NCBI RefSeq assembly: GCF_011049865.1
Contig: NZ_DRGY01000088.1
Span: 1 to 61,896, forward strand
DNA from: Marinobacter antarcticus
Lineage (GTDB): Bacteria; Pseudomonadota; Gammaproteobacteria; Pseudomonadales; Oleiphilaceae
Length of the DNA stretch: 61,896 nt
Direction: 5' to 3'
Shown here: one piece after another, positions 1 through 8,926 of the stretch
Layout of the letters: every line of letters starts with the position of its first letter
Position numbering within the stretch: the stretch's first letter is position 1
Translations under genes and position numbers: made by a program
Notes under the pieces: generated by a model
Told to the model about the DNA's origin: nothing
What the model saw: only the letters and a program-made list of their open reading frames with translations
Databases searched by the model: none

Positions 1-114
1 CAGGGCCGTGAGGTGCCGATTCCATTTGGGCCCTACCTTGCGGCTGCAGGCTTGCTATGTTTATGGTTTGGCGTTGAGATTCAGGAGCTGTGGTTCCGGT
101 GGTTAGGGGCTTGA
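1..114 (+). CDS. pilD: Prepilin peptidase PilD, C-terminal end (partial)
   Basis: The open frame entering from the left edge encodes 37 residues and ends at a TGA at 112-114. It contains the stretch IPFGPYLAAAG followed by a hydrophobic segment, which matches the last transmembrane part of type IV prepilin leader peptidases (PilD/GspO). That family of inner-membrane aspartyl proteases cleaves and N-methylates type IV pilin and type II secretion pseudopilin precursors. The catalytic aspartates lie outside the window. The pilD-coaE-yacG order is common in pseudomonads and relatives, which supports the call. The end overlaps the start of coaE. Confidence 0.85.
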   Translation, partial: QGREVPIPFGPYLAAAGLLCLWFGVEIQELWFRWLGA

Positions 115-722
115 CGAAAAAAATAGCCGTTATCGGGCTTACAGGTGGAATCGGGTCTGGCAAATCCACGGTTGCACGGCAATTCGCAACCCTGGGGGTG
201 CACTGGGTGGATGCGGACGATGTGGCCCGGGGAGTCGTTGCGCCGGGCATGCCTGCGCTGGCGCTCATTGGCGAACATTTCGGGCAGGATATACTGAACA
301 ACGACGGAGCACTCAACCGAGCTCGACTGCGGCAGATTGTGTTTGAACAGCCCGAGCAACGCGCCTGGCTCGAAAGCCTGCTACACCCCATCATTCGTGA
401 AGAATTGGTTCGCCAGCTTCACCCGTTGGATTATACTTTACCCTACGTTCTGCTAGTCTCGCCTCTGCTTCTGGAAACAGACCAGCACCAACTGGCGGAG
501 CGAGTGCTGGTAGTGGATGTACCGGTAGAGATGCAGATAGCGCGTACGGTGGCCCGTGACACCAATTCCCGCGAGCAGGTCGAGCGCATTATCGCCGCGC
601 AAATGCCACGGGAACAGCGCGTTGCCAAAGCCTATGCCGTGATTGACAACAACCAACCCCAAAGCAAGGTCGCAGCCAAGGTACATGCATTACATAAAAC
701 GCTCATGGAGGACTTTGGCTAA
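90..722 (+). CDS. coaE: Dephospho-CoA kinase
   Basis: Cytoplasmic enzyme of the last coenzyme A step: ATP-dependent phosphorylation of the 3'-hydroxyl of dephospho-CoA. The P-loop GGIGSGKST is at residues 19-27 counted from GTG 90, and the length of about 205 residues is normal. The start is uncertain. GTG 90, GTG 99 and TTG 111 are in frame; an AGGAG at 83-87 is best spaced for GTG 99, and residues upstream of the KKIAVIGLTGG strand are not needed by the family. Every candidate start lies inside the end of pilD, so the two genes are probably translationally coupled. Confidence 0.93.
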   Translation: MVPVVRGLTKKIAVIGLTGGIGSGKSTVARQFATLGVHWVDADDVARGVVAPGMPALALIGEHFGQDILNNDGALNRARLRQIVFEQPEQRAWLESLLHPIIREELVRQLHPLDYTLPYVLLVSPLLLETDQHQLAERVLVVDVPVEMQIARTVARDTNSREQVERIIAAQMPREQRVAKAYAVIDNNQPQSKVAAKVHALHKTLMEDFG

Positions 723-1815
723 AGCGTCTCATTTCAGATTCGGCCCGGCGGGCGCATGGTTTCTGACCGCACCACTCCTCGCAATCAGTTTAAACAGCTA
801 CGGCGTAGAGCCAGTGTTCAACGTTCAGGAGCATTCTATTCCCGATACACTGAAGCCTGACGCGCTGCCCTTATCGTTTTACACGTTTGAGCCGCAAGAG
901 TATTGGGCCGAACCCAACGATTCCTACTGGATGGGTTTCAGCAACTTTATTTTGCGACAGGAGCGACTTCAAAGCCCAAAGGTTCAGTCCTTTGGGCAGT
1001 GGGCAGACCGGACTCTCTCGGGCGAGGTTCATAACCTGCCCCATAACGGAAGCTACCTGCGCGTTGGTTTCGCCACCAAATCCGAATACGGCGATCCGGC
1101 GCAATTCAAGCCGGAGGTGCGGTTCCGCCTGGATGTTCCCACCACGCGGCGCAAACTGCGGCTGGTTATCGAAAGCGAAAACAACGAACTCATTCCCCTG
1201 GAAGAGCGCCAGCGGGACCGGCAACTGACCGAGCCCGACCGCACAGAAGGCCAGACGACCGGCGCCTTTCGGTATCTTTCACAGATAGGCGACGCCATCA
1301 ACCTCTCCAACGATTTTGGTGCTCGCCTGCATTTCCCCCCGGACGCTTTTTGGCGAATGACCGCAGAAAAACGCTGGAAACCCGATGCGACCTGGAACCT
1401 GCGAGCGCAGCAGCGATTTTACTATTATCACCAGAATGGCTGGGGTGCGCGAACCTGGTTCAGTGCCATTCGGAACATTGGTAATGGCTGGCAATTCGGA
1501 TCGTCCTCCGAGCTGGAATGGGTTCACAGTGACAGCAAATTTGTGGCCGCACAGATTTTCAGCACCTATAAACGCCTTAACAACCGCTCAACCGTGTCTC
1601 CGCGTATCGGAGTAATCGGTGAGAGCCAGCCGGGCTGGCGCACAACCTCGGCTTTTATGGACCTCACCTGGCGCTACCGGCTTTACAGCAACTGGTTGTT
1701 TGCAGAACTGATACCCGCATTAACCTTTCCGAGAGAAAAAGCGTTCAAAGACCAGGGCTCCGTTCTGTTCCGTGTAGAAATGTTTTTCTCCGGTAGCATT
1801 AATCCCGACTTCTAA
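715..1815 (+). CDS. Uncharacterised secreted, probably outer-membrane beta-barrel protein
   Basis: I do not recognise the family. The likely start is a TTG at 715 preceded by GGAG at 707-710 and overlapping the coaE stop, giving about 366 residues. The first 35 residues look like a Sec signal peptide (basic start, then GAWFLTAPLLAIS). The mature part has many alternating aromatic/polar stretches such as RFYYYHQNGWGARTWF, and it ends in a C-terminal Phe after charged and aromatic strands, as in outer-membrane barrels. The overlap with coaE suggests cotranscription. An outer-membrane location is inferred; no function is claimed. A longer frame opens upstream at 643 but would lie largely inside coaE. 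Confidence 0.6.
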   Translation: MAKASHFRFGPAGAWFLTAPLLAISLNSYGVEPVFNVQEHSIPDTLKPDALPLSFYTFEPQEYWAEPNDSYWMGFSNFILRQERLQSPKVQSFGQWADRTLSGEVHNLPHNGSYLRVGFATKSEYGDPAQFKPEVRFRLDVPTTRRKLRLVIESENNELIPLEERQRDRQLTEPDRTEGQTTGAFRYLSQIGDAINLSNDFGARLHFPPDAFWRMTAEKRWKPDATWNLRAQQRFYYYHQNGWGARTWFSAIRNIGNGWQFGSSSELEWVHSDSKFVAAQIFSTYKRLNNRSTVSPRIGVIGESQPGWRTTSAFMDLTWRYRLYSNWLFAELIPALTFPREKAFKDQGSVLFRVEMFFSGSINPDF

Positions 1816-1837
1816 AACCAGGCGTCAAATACGGAGG

Positions 1838-2596
1838 ATGAATTTAGAACCAATGCCCAGACACGATTCAAAACCAGCCTCCGACGCTCTGGCATTGACG
1901 CCTATAGCCATCACCCGCTCCTGCTTCAACGACAAATTTGGCGTGCCACGCCAGCCTGGCCTCACTCGCTACGCCAGAGCCGATTTAATCATTCAGCCAC
2001 CCTATAACCGGGAAGATGCGTTTCGAGGGTTGGACACCGCCAGCCATCTGTGGCTGATCTTCCAGTTTCACGAAGCCGTGCGCGCCGAGTGGCGGCCCGT
2101 GGTTCGACCACCTCGCCTGGGAGGCAACCAGAAAATGGGCGTATTCGCCAGTCGTTCACCCTTCCGGCCCAACAGCCTTGGGCTATCGGTGGTGCGTAAT
2201 GAGGGGCTGGTGCAAAAAGGCGACCATCTGGCGCTGCAAATAAGCGATCACGACCTGATTGATGGCACGCCGATTCTGGACATCAAACCCTATCTGCCGT
2301 TTGCGGACTCTGTACCCGATGCCGGGTTGGGTTGGGCGGACACAGCACCCACCGAACGCCTGGAGGTCGTTTTTCTGCCGGAGGCTGAGGCCCAGCTTGC
2401 CGTGTTATCACCGGAGCACTACCCGGATCTGAAGCTGCTTATAACCGATATTGTGAGCTACGACCCCCGCCCTTCCTTTCGCCGAGGCCGTGATGAAGCG
2501 CGTATTTACGGCGCGCACCTTTATGATTTGAACGTTCGGTTTCGGTTTGTGAATGATCATTCACAGAAACGTGTCGAAGTGCTGACGGTCTGTTAG
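1838..2596 (+). CDS. trmO: tRNA (N6-threonylcarbamoyladenosine(37)-N6)-methyltransferase TrmO
   Basis: TrmO (YaeB/TsaA family) methylates N6 of t6A37 in tRNA-Thr using S-adenosylmethionine, in the cytoplasm. The VirR-like beta-barrel signature is clear: ITRSCFNDKFGVPRQPGL, then HLWLIFQFH, GVFASRSPFRPNSLGLS and DGTPILDIKPYLP. The length of 252 residues is close to the E. coli protein (about 235) with a slightly longer N-terminus. ATG 1838 directly abuts GGAGG at 1833-1837, leaving no spacer, so ATG 1853 is a plausible alternative start. It lies 22 bp after the barrel gene and is transcribed in the same direction. Confidence 0.92.
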   Translation: MNLEPMPRHDSKPASDALALTPIAITRSCFNDKFGVPRQPGLTRYARADLIIQPPYNREDAFRGLDTASHLWLIFQFHEAVRAEWRPVVRPPRLGGNQKMGVFASRSPFRPNSLGLSVVRNEGLVQKGDHLALQISDHDLIDGTPILDIKPYLPFADSVPDAGLGWADTAPTERLEVVFLPEAEAQLAVLSPEHYPDLKLLITDIVSYDPRPSFRRGRDEARIYGAHLYDLNVRFRFVNDHSQKRVEVLTVC

Positions 2597-2639
2597 ACTT
2601 CCGTTGGTGATTTAGTAGTCGACACAGGGAATTCGTGCC

Positions 2640-5000
2640 TTGCCTTCAATTCGTTTCTTCACGCGTATAGGTATTCGGCCGCTGGCCATGCGGCTGCTCG
2701 TGTATGTGCTGCTATTCAGCCTTGTACTTTCTCTGGTCGCAACCGGAGTGCAGATGATCGGCGAGTTTGAGCGCCGTAAATCGGATCTTCAGGAAACCCA
2801 GGTACGCGCCGCAGGGCTTGTGTCCGGCGGCATGAGCAACAACATTTGGCTGATGAATTTCAGCGAGGTGGCCAACAGCCTGGATGACATACAGGCATTG
2901 GAAGCCATTCATTACGCCAAGGTTGTAACCTCCTCCGGTGAGGAGTTCTCCGCAGGTGGCTATCCGGAAGGCCGGGTCATTTCACAAACCTTCCCGCTGA
3001 TATTCGATCGTTCCACCATCAATGGCCCGGAGAAAGTGGGCTCGCTTATCATCGCCTCGTCAATTGAGCAGGTTTATTCCGAATTGCGCAACGGCGCTCT
3101 CATTAACCTGCTGTTCCAGTCGATTGTCGTTATGCTTGGCACGCTGGGGCTCATGTTGATTGTTCGCTTCACGCTTTCCCGACATCTGGAAACCATGGCG
3201 GATTATGCCGCGCGGCTAAACCTGGATGCCCTGGTGGACCCACTCAGGCTAAAACGCAAACTGCCCCGAACCCCCGATGAGCTTTCAGAACTTGAGCAGG
3301 CCCTTAACAAAATGCGGCTTCAGATTCTGGAAGACACCCGCTCACTCCGGCAAACCACCATTCTGTCTCAGGGCGAGCGGGATGAGGCAATACGGGCCAA
3401 CCGGGCAAAAAACCAGTTCCTTGCCAATGTAAGCCATGAGCTGCGCACCCCTCTGCAGTCCGTTATTGGCTACGCCAGCCTGCTTAACGATACGTCTCTG
3501 GACCAGGATCAGCGAGAATACGTACACACGCTGCTAAGCGCGTCAGAAGGCCTCTCTGCGATCATCAACGATCTGCTGGACATTTCCAGTATGGAAGCTG
3601 AAAAACTCGTAATGGAGGATATTCCGTTTGATCTGCGCGAAACCCTGAACGATCTGGTGCACATGCTGGGCGACCGGGCGCGGGAGAAAGGGCTCGCACT
3701 GGAATTACGAATCGACGAAGAGTTGCCCTGGGCTTTAAGGGGCGATCCCGTGCGAATTCGCCAGGTTTTGCTGAACCTGGTGTCCAACGCCATAAAATTT
3801 ACAGATTCCGGGCACGTGTTGATCAGTATTGAAGTACTGGGGCGTCGGGATGAGAACGTGCGTTTGCGCCTGGCGGTTGAAGATACCGGCATTGGCATTA
3901 ACTCGGAAGATATTCCACTGGTGTATGAGCCGTATATGCAACTGGGCCAGAGATTTCAACGGCAACTACCCGGGGCCGGGTTGGGGCTGACCATCTGCCG
4001 CCAGCTCGTCGACCTGATGGACGGCTCTATGGATCTGGAAAGCCAACCCGGAGAAGGCTCTACATTCTGGATTGAACTTATGTTGCCCGCAGCGCCAGAT
4101 AACGCATCACGCGTGCGCCCGGATACGCGATTGGTAAAAGGCAAGCGCGCTCTGGTGGCCGATTCCTACGAGCTGTCGCACAAGATTACGCTGGAAATGC
4201 TGTCGCGCCATGACGTGCACATTGAGGCTGTTAAATCCGCAGGCGAGGCGTTGACATCGCTACGCCTGGCGTTCGACAGTCGGGAACCGTTTGACGCCAT
4301 TATTCTCGACGGCTTTTTGCCGGATATGGACAGCGATCTGCTGTGCCAACAGATTCGGGGCAATCCTTTATGGGCGGATATGCGCCTTTTGATTCTGTCA
4401 TCCAATCCTCAGCGCGGTGATGCGGAGCACTTTCGTCAGGCAGGCGCAGACGCCTTCCTCAGCAAGTCCCTGCGCGAATCCTGCCTGACGCAAATTCTTA
4501 ATCAGCTATTCACGGATGCCACCAAGGATGGGCGGCGATTTCTTACCCGGTTTTCTCTGCAAACCAGCAGCGATACTGAAAAGCGTCGCGAACTTACGTC
4601 CCGCCGCATGAGGGTGCTACTGGTAGAAGATAATCCGGTGAACCGCACGCTAACTCGCAGGCTGCTTGAAAAACTGGGGTGCGACGTGATGACGGCGAAC
4701 GATGGCGAGGCCGCATCCAGCTTGTGGCGGTGGCACCCGTTTGACCTGATATTCATGGACTGCATGATGCCCAGAGTGGACGGCTTTCAAGCCACCCGAC
4801 GCCTGCGGGCCTGGGAAGACAAGCGCAAGCGGCCACGGGTTCCGGTCGTAGCGCTCACCGCCAGCGCCATGGAGGAGGACGAGGAGCGTTGCCGGCACGC
4901 GGGTATGGATTCCTTTGTTGCCAAGCCTGTCAATATTGAAATGCTACGGGCAGTTCTGGAACAATACGCCAACGGAATTCCCGAAAACGCCCCCGTTTAA
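2640..5000 (+). CDS. Hybrid sensor histidine kinase with two receiver domains
   Basis: Inner-membrane sensor kinase of 786 residues. It has a transmembrane helix near residues 17-42, a periplasmic sensor region, a second helix near 155-180, a HAMP-like linker, HisKA with NVSHELRTP (His266), HATPase with N, G1 and G2 boxes (VSNAIKF, DTGIG, GAGLGL), and two receivers. Receiver 1 is divergent but keeps an acceptor-like Asp (about 557). Receiver 2 (VLLVEDNPVNR, FMDCMMP, Asp707) looks complete. No HPt domain is present, so a separate HPt protein or reverse transfer is implied. The start is TTG 2640 with AGGGA about nine bases upstream; ATG 2688 is an alternative. The stimulus is unknown. Confidence 0.9.
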   Translation: MPSIRFFTRIGIRPLAMRLLVYVLLFSLVLSLVATGVQMIGEFERRKSDLQETQVRAAGLVSGGMSNNIWLMNFSEVANSLDDIQALEAIHYAKVVTSSGEEFSAGGYPEGRVISQTFPLIFDRSTINGPEKVGSLIIASSIEQVYSELRNGALINLLFQSIVVMLGTLGLMLIVRFTLSRHLETMADYAARLNLDALVDPLRLKRKLPRTPDELSELEQALNKMRLQILEDTRSLRQTTILSQGERDEAIRANRAKNQFLANVSHELRTPLQSVIGYASLLNDTSLDQDQREYVHTLLSASEGLSAIINDLLDISSMEAEKLVMEDIPFDLRETLNDLVHMLGDRAREKGLALELRIDEELPWALRGDPVRIRQVLLNLVSNAIKFTDSGHVLISIEVLGRRDENVRLRLAVEDTGIGINSEDIPLVYEPYMQLGQRFQRQLPGAGLGLTICRQLVDLMDGSMDLESQPGEGSTFWIELMLPAAPDNASRVRPDTRLVKGKRALVADSYELSHKITLEMLSRHDVHIEAVKSAGEALTSLRLAFDSREPFDAIILDGFLPDMDSDLLCQQIRGNPLWADMRLLILSSNPQRGDAEHFRQAGADAFLSKSLRESCLTQILNQLFTDATKDGRRFLTRFSLQTSSDTEKRRELTSRRMRVLLVEDNPVNRTLTRRLLEKLGCDVMTANDGEAASSLWRWHPFDLIFMDCMMPRVDGFQATRRLRAWEDKRKRPRVPVVALTASAMEEDEERCRHAGMDSFVAKPVNIEMLRAVLEQYANGIPENAPV

Positions 5001-5017
5001 CGATTTGAAAGGTACCC

Positions 5018-5206
5018 ATGAACGTAGAATGCCCCACCTGCAAAAAATCCGTAGAATGGACAGAGACAAATCCCTGGCGACCATTCTGCTCTGAACGCTG
5101 CAAACTGATCGATCTTGGCGCTTGGGCCAACGAAGAGTATCGGGTTCCGGCAGAAGACGCGTTTCCGGACGATCTTGATCAGGGCGGAGAAACGACGCGC
5201 CACTGA
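5018..5206 (+). CDS. yacG: DNA gyrase inhibitor / zinc-binding protein YacG
   Basis: Small 62-residue zinc protein. Four cysteines (5, 8, 24, 28) form the CPTC and CSERC zinc-binding pairs, and the family motifs RPFCSERCK and [10 protein letters not shown] are intact. YacG binds GyrB and blocks DNA binding by gyrase in E. coli, so a role as endogenous gyrase inhibitor is known for the family. It starts 17 bases after the histidine kinase gene, in the same direction. In many relatives yacG directly follows coaE; here four genes' worth of sequence (barrel, trmO, kinase) intervenes. Confidence 0.95.
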   Translation: MNVECPTCKKSVEWTETNPWRPFCSERCKLIDLGAWANEEYRVPAEDAFPDDLDQGGETTRH

Positions 5207-5332
5207 CCCTACTCCTCAAATTCGAACCTGTGCCGCGTATTACCGGGGGCTTACACGCTTGTAATTTGTGGTCCCTCGGGCACCCCGTTACCATTCCCCC
5301 GATCCCTGAACCGCAATCAAGAAGGTAAAATA

Positions 5333-5893
5333 ATGAAAGTGTCCCGTATTTCCGTAATAGTTCTCTCTTTGGCTGCTGCGCCCGTGTTTGCCAGCGATCT
5401 GGATCTGAGCCTGACTAACGATTCCGTAAAGGGCCAGGTTGATTTTTTCGGCAACAACAGCGACATTCAGCTCGGCGCGGGCTACACCTACCACGAAGGT
5501 AGCCGCAATATTGCCAACGTCGACTTTCATGCTCAGGGTCGCACCGCGTTGGGTAATCTCCCCACTACCGCCGGGCTTGGCGTGCGCGCTATCGGTTGGG
5601 ACGGCAACCGTGTTGACGGCGGCGCTTTAGGCCTCGGCGGCTTTGCTACTGTGAACATCCCCAGGGTTCCGGGCCTGTCGTTCACGGGTGGCCTGCACTA
5701 CGCACCGAGTATTCTTTCTTTCGGCGATTCGGAAAACATGACCAGCCTTGAGCTGCGAGCCAGCTACCGGGTGATCCGAAACGCCGAGGTGTTTGCCGGC
5801 TACCGGTACCTGAATACCAAACTGGATTCACCTTACTCAGGCAACATCAACCTGGATGAAGGCGTTATGGCGGGCATGAAGATTTTCTTCTGA
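5333..5893 (+). CDS. YfaZ family outer-membrane protein
   Basis: A 186-residue exported protein with a clean signal peptide (VIVLSLAAAPVFAS, cleavage near residue 20). It has the YfaZ family pattern: repeated amphipathic strands with LGAGYTYHEG, RTALGNLPTTAGLGVRAIG, FAGYRYLNTKL, and a C-terminal MKIFF ending in Phe as expected for Bam-dependent barrels. The family is thought to form small outer-membrane barrels; substrate and role are unknown. It is monocistronic by position: about 125 bp separate it from yacG and 107 bp from the next gene. The upstream AAGAAGG is well placed for ATG 5333. Confidence 0.82.
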   Translation: MKVSRISVIVLSLAAAPVFASDLDLSLTNDSVKGQVDFFGNNSDIQLGAGYTYHEGSRNIANVDFHAQGRTALGNLPTTAGLGVRAIGWDGNRVDGGALGLGGFATVNIPRVPGLSFTGGLHYAPSILSFGDSENMTSLELRASYRVIRNAEVFAGYRYLNTKLDSPYSGNINLDEGVMAGMKIFF

Positions 5894-5905
5894 ACGCGTA
5901 CAACC

Positions 5906-5914
5906 TGTTATAAT
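5906..5914 (+). promoter_or_regulatory. Extended -10 promoter for the bax-like gene
   Basis: TGTTATAAT is an extended -10 element (TG-N-TATAAT). No good -35 box is seen. A transcript would begin near 5921, giving a leader of about 80 bases before the gene at 6001. The -10 region overlaps AACCTGTT at 5902-5909, which is repeated inverted as AACAGGTT at 5981-5988. Confidence 0.5.
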
Positions 5915-6000
5915 TGTGAAAGGATACGCCGGACATAGCCAAAATATCGTTTGGATACAAGGGCTTTCCGGGCACACAAACAGGTTATACGAGAGGTTTT

Positions 6001-6921
6001 ATGCTCCCCCCGATGCGCACGCTGATGCTGATTGTTCCTTTGATCGCTTTCGCTTTGGGGGGCGCTTTATATGTGCCGTCAGAGCGCTCGGCTGGTGACT
6101 ACTCGGGCTCGGAAGCGGCGCTCAGTTCGCTGCCCAAGCTGCCCGCCTGGGCTCGCGAAGATCTCCCGGACTTCTCGGGGTACCAGGACGCCACCGAGAA
6201 AAAAGTCGCTTTTTTCTCGTTCCTTTATCCTCGCATCGTGCTTGCCAATTCCCGCATCCTGATTGAGCGGGACTATCTTGATAGCCTCGCCTCCAAAACC
6301 ACACTGTCGAAGCAGGAACACGCCTGGTTAGCCGCTCAATCCAAGCGTTTGCGCGTTGAGGACGAGCCCGGCAGCCCCGCGCAGTTTGCCTTGCTCAAAA
6401 AGCGTCTGGACATCATCCCGCCTTCCCTGATTCTGGCCCAGGCCGCCAATGAATCGGCGTGGGGAACGTCGCGCTTTGCAATTCGCGGGAACAACCTGTT
6501 CGGCCAATGGTGCTTCTCCAAAGGCTGTGGCCTGGTGCCCAAGAGCCGCGTCGAAGGCGCCAGCCACGAGGTGGCCTCTTTTGCATCCCCATACCATTCC
6601 GTTCGGGCGTACATTCAGAACCTGAACCGGCATACGAGTTATCAGGGCCTGCGCGACACGCGATTTGAAGACAGAAAAGCCAGTGACCCGCTTTCAGGGC
6701 TCGCGCTCGCCCGCGGGCTGGCCAGCTATTCCGAGCGCGGCCAGGAGTATGTGAATGACATTCGCTCGATGATTCGTTACAACAATCTGGGCTACTACGA
6801 TACCCAGTTCAGGACCATCTTGAGTGACCGCAGCCCATCGCACCTGAAGAGCCTGGCATCCGCCAAGGCTGAGCAGGTTCTGCTTCCCGCTCAGAAAACG
6901 GATGCTTCGGCTGAGGGCTGA
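6001..6921 (+). CDS. Bax-like glucosaminidase (peptidoglycan hydrolase)
   Basis: A 306-residue protein with an N-terminal hydrophobic anchor or signal (residues 6-24) and a C-terminal glucosaminidase domain (about 125-275). The segment PSLILAQAANESAWGTSRFA carries the predicted catalytic Glu151, followed by GNNLFGQWCF and HSVRAYIQNLNRH, all typical of E. coli Bax and FlgJ-type N-acetylglucosaminidases. The enzymes cut glycan strands of peptidoglycan in the periplasm. The start may be ATG 6001 or ATG 6013, as both precede the hydrophobic stretch. The cellular role of Bax proteins is poorly known; the fold and catalytic Glu are well supported. Confidence 0.87.
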   Translation: MLPPMRTLMLIVPLIAFALGGALYVPSERSAGDYSGSEAALSSLPKLPAWAREDLPDFSGYQDATEKKVAFFSFLYPRIVLANSRILIERDYLDSLASKTTLSKQEHAWLAAQSKRLRVEDEPGSPAQFALLKKRLDIIPPSLILAQAANESAWGTSRFAIRGNNLFGQWCFSKGCGLVPKSRVEGASHEVASFASPYHSVRAYIQNLNRHTSYQGLRDTRFEDRKASDPLSGLALARGLASYSERGQEYVNDIRSMIRYNNLGYYDTQFRTILSDRSPSHLKSLASAKAEQVLLPAQKTDASAEG

Positions 6922-7029
6922 TGCTAATTAACCTCTGATACGTGGCAACCACGGTATTCTCACGGGTTTTGAACAATATTTAGTCACGGGTAGCCAGGAC
7001 GCTACTCATCACAGAAAGGAACTCTGATC

Positions 7030-8910
7030 ATGAGCAATCTGATTGCCGCCTGCGTCGGCGACATGCACGTTTGCCCTATCAAAGGGCACGGCTCCTCCCC
7101 CATCATGCAAAATGGCTCCGACATCCTTGTTGAAGGAAAACCCATTGCCCGAGTAGGTGATGTGACCGGCTGCGGTGCTGTGATTACCCAAGGCTACCCG
7201 CTGGCGCTGGCCGACGGCATGCCCGTAGCTTACTTGGGCAGCCCCACCAATCACGGTGGCTCCATTGTGAGCGGTAATCCACGCGTTATTCTAGGCGTCG
7301 CTACCAACACTGCACCGATTGTGGATTTCGCCATGGCTGGTGCACTGGATAACAAGGGCCAGCTTACCCCAGGCGCCAAAGAGCTTCTGAACAAAGACCC
7401 ACAGGAATTTGTGCGTCGTGCCGCCCAGAAAGGCGCATTGATTGACGAAGGCATACCAGACGAATCACCTGATAATTCGTCCGAAGAAGAGGACCGTCCC
7501 AAGATCCGGGTAGAGGCCGGACTCTTTTTTGATGGCACTGGTAATAGCCGCGGCAACACCCAAGCCTACCAGCAAAAGCTTGACGAATGCCTGACGGCCA
7601 ATGCCGTCGGATCCATATCGGAAGAAGAATGCAGCAATGAGCTGTCGCAGGTGATGGAAGGCAGTTATCTCAATGCCGAAACCAACGTATCAAAGCTGGA
7701 AACGCTTTACTTCAAGGACACCATAGAGAAAGACGGTTCTCCCACTCACCGGCTATCCGTTTATATCTCGGGTGTGGGCACCAAACTTGGTGAGCTTGAT
7801 GACGGCCAAAGTATGGGGTTGGGACTTGGAGAACAGGGTATTCTCAAGAAGATCGAGGAAGGGGCTGCTGACCTTGTAGTGCAACTGAAGCGCTCCGTTT
7901 ACGAACTGATAGATGAGCTGGTGCTGGATGTCTTTGGTTTCAGTCGCGGGGCAGCCACCGCCCGGCATTTTGTTAGCCGGGAAATTTATGACACAACTGG
8001 CTCTTTGTACGGTGAATACAAAGGGGCCTTGGTCAGAGCTTTCGAACGAGAAGGCATCCCGTGGCCGAAGAAAATGACGGTTCGGTTTCTGGGATTGTTT
8101 GACACCGTTGCGGGAGTTGCCGATGTCGGTAATCTGGATTTCTCCGCTCACGATGCTGAAACCGGACGCATCAACGTTAACCTAAAACCGGACCATGCCC
8201 AGCAAGCCGTCCAGTTTGTTGCCCGGGATGAGCGCCGGCACAACTTTTCATTAAACAGCCTTCGAAGTGAATCAGGCAACTTGCCTGATAATTTCAACGA
8301 ATGGGTTCTTCCGGGCGCACACTCCGATATCGGTGGAGGTTACCCAGACAGGTTTCATGAGCGAATTGAAGTTCGCCCGCCATTGGTGATTACAGGCAAA
8401 AACCGCCGAAACCCTGAGGCCAGCTTTGAGTTCTCACGCATGTTGCAGGAGCGGGCACTCATTAAAGGCGAAGGTTGGATTGGTTCACACAATCCACTGG
8501 CGACTTTGGAAATTGAACAAAAACGCCTGCCGATGCTGCCAACCCAGCCGAGTTTGAGTGGGAACAATGTGGCTTTGCATCTCTGGCTAGACCGTCAAGT
8601 TCGGGGCGAATACTCTAGAATCCCCCTGTATCTGATGCACAAGTTGGCGGTTGATGCCGGTGTGCCTTTTGAACCAGTTCCCACGGATAATCCTCAGTTT
8701 GTACTTCCCACAGAACTAATGACTATCGCCCGAAATCTTGCCGCTTACGTCTGGCATGGCCAAAACTTGCTTGTATCATCTGAGTCCAAAGCCCTGCTCA
8801 AGCAACGGTATATCCATCACTCCGACCATTATCTGGAAATCGGGCCGATGTATCCGTTAAGGCCCGCAAAAAGTGGCCGTCGGGCTATTCACCCTAACGA
8901 GAGCCAGTGA
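7030..8910 (+). CDS. PAAR-DUF2235 type VI secretion phospholipase effector (Tle1-like)
   Basis: A 626-residue fusion. Residues 1 to about 95 are a PAAR-like spike-tip domain (HGSSPIMQNGSDILVEGKPIARVGD, shortened here: motif at 20-44). From about 158 onward lies a DUF2235 alpha/beta-hydrolase: FFDGTGNS, nucleophile elbow GFSRG (Ser305), FDTV (Asp358) and AHSDIGGGY (His431), a full Ser-Asp-His set as in Tle1 lipases. Known Tle1 proteins are delivered by the T6SS and degrade target-cell phospholipids. No hcp, vgrG or structural T6SS gene occurs in the window, so it is an orphan effector that would ride an apparatus encoded elsewhere. The DUF2931 lipoprotein 16 bp downstream is the likely immunity protein. 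Confidence 0.88.
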   Translation: MSNLIAACVGDMHVCPIKGHGSSPIMQNGSDILVEGKPIARVGDVTGCGAVITQGYPLALADGMPVAYLGSPTNHGGSIVSGNPRVILGVATNTAPIVDFAMAGALDNKGQLTPGAKELLNKDPQEFVRRAAQKGALIDEGIPDESPDNSSEEEDRPKIRVEAGLFFDGTGNSRGNTQAYQQKLDECLTANAVGSISEEECSNELSQVMEGSYLNAETNVSKLETLYFKDTIEKDGSPTHRLSVYISGVGTKLGELDDGQSMGLGLGEQGILKKIEEGAADLVVQLKRSVYELIDELVLDVFGFSRGAATARHFVSREIYDTTGSLYGEYKGALVRAFEREGIPWPKKMTVRFLGLFDTVAGVADVGNLDFSAHDAETGRINVNLKPDHAQQAVQFVARDERRHNFSLNSLRSESGNLPDNFNEWVLPGAHSDIGGGYPDRFHERIEVRPPLVITGKNRRNPEASFEFSRMLQERALIKGEGWIGSHNPLATLEIEQKRLPMLPTQPSLSGNNVALHLWLDRQVRGEYSRIPLYLMHKLAVDAGVPFEPVPTDNPQFVLPTELMTIARNLAAYVWHGQNLLVSSESKALLKQRYIHHSDHYLEIGPMYPLRPAKSGRRAIHPNESQ

Positions 8911-8926
8911 ATGGATGGAAACCAAT

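Noticed and set aside
5902..5988. Inverted pair AACCTGTT and AACAGGTT flanking the bax leader
   Set aside because: The left half lies in the promoter, so it would not be in the transcript; 8-bp pairs at 70 bp are expected by chance.
6935..6965. Hairpin GTGG-CAA-CCAC after the bax-like gene as a terminator
   Set aside because: The stem is short and no T-run follows.
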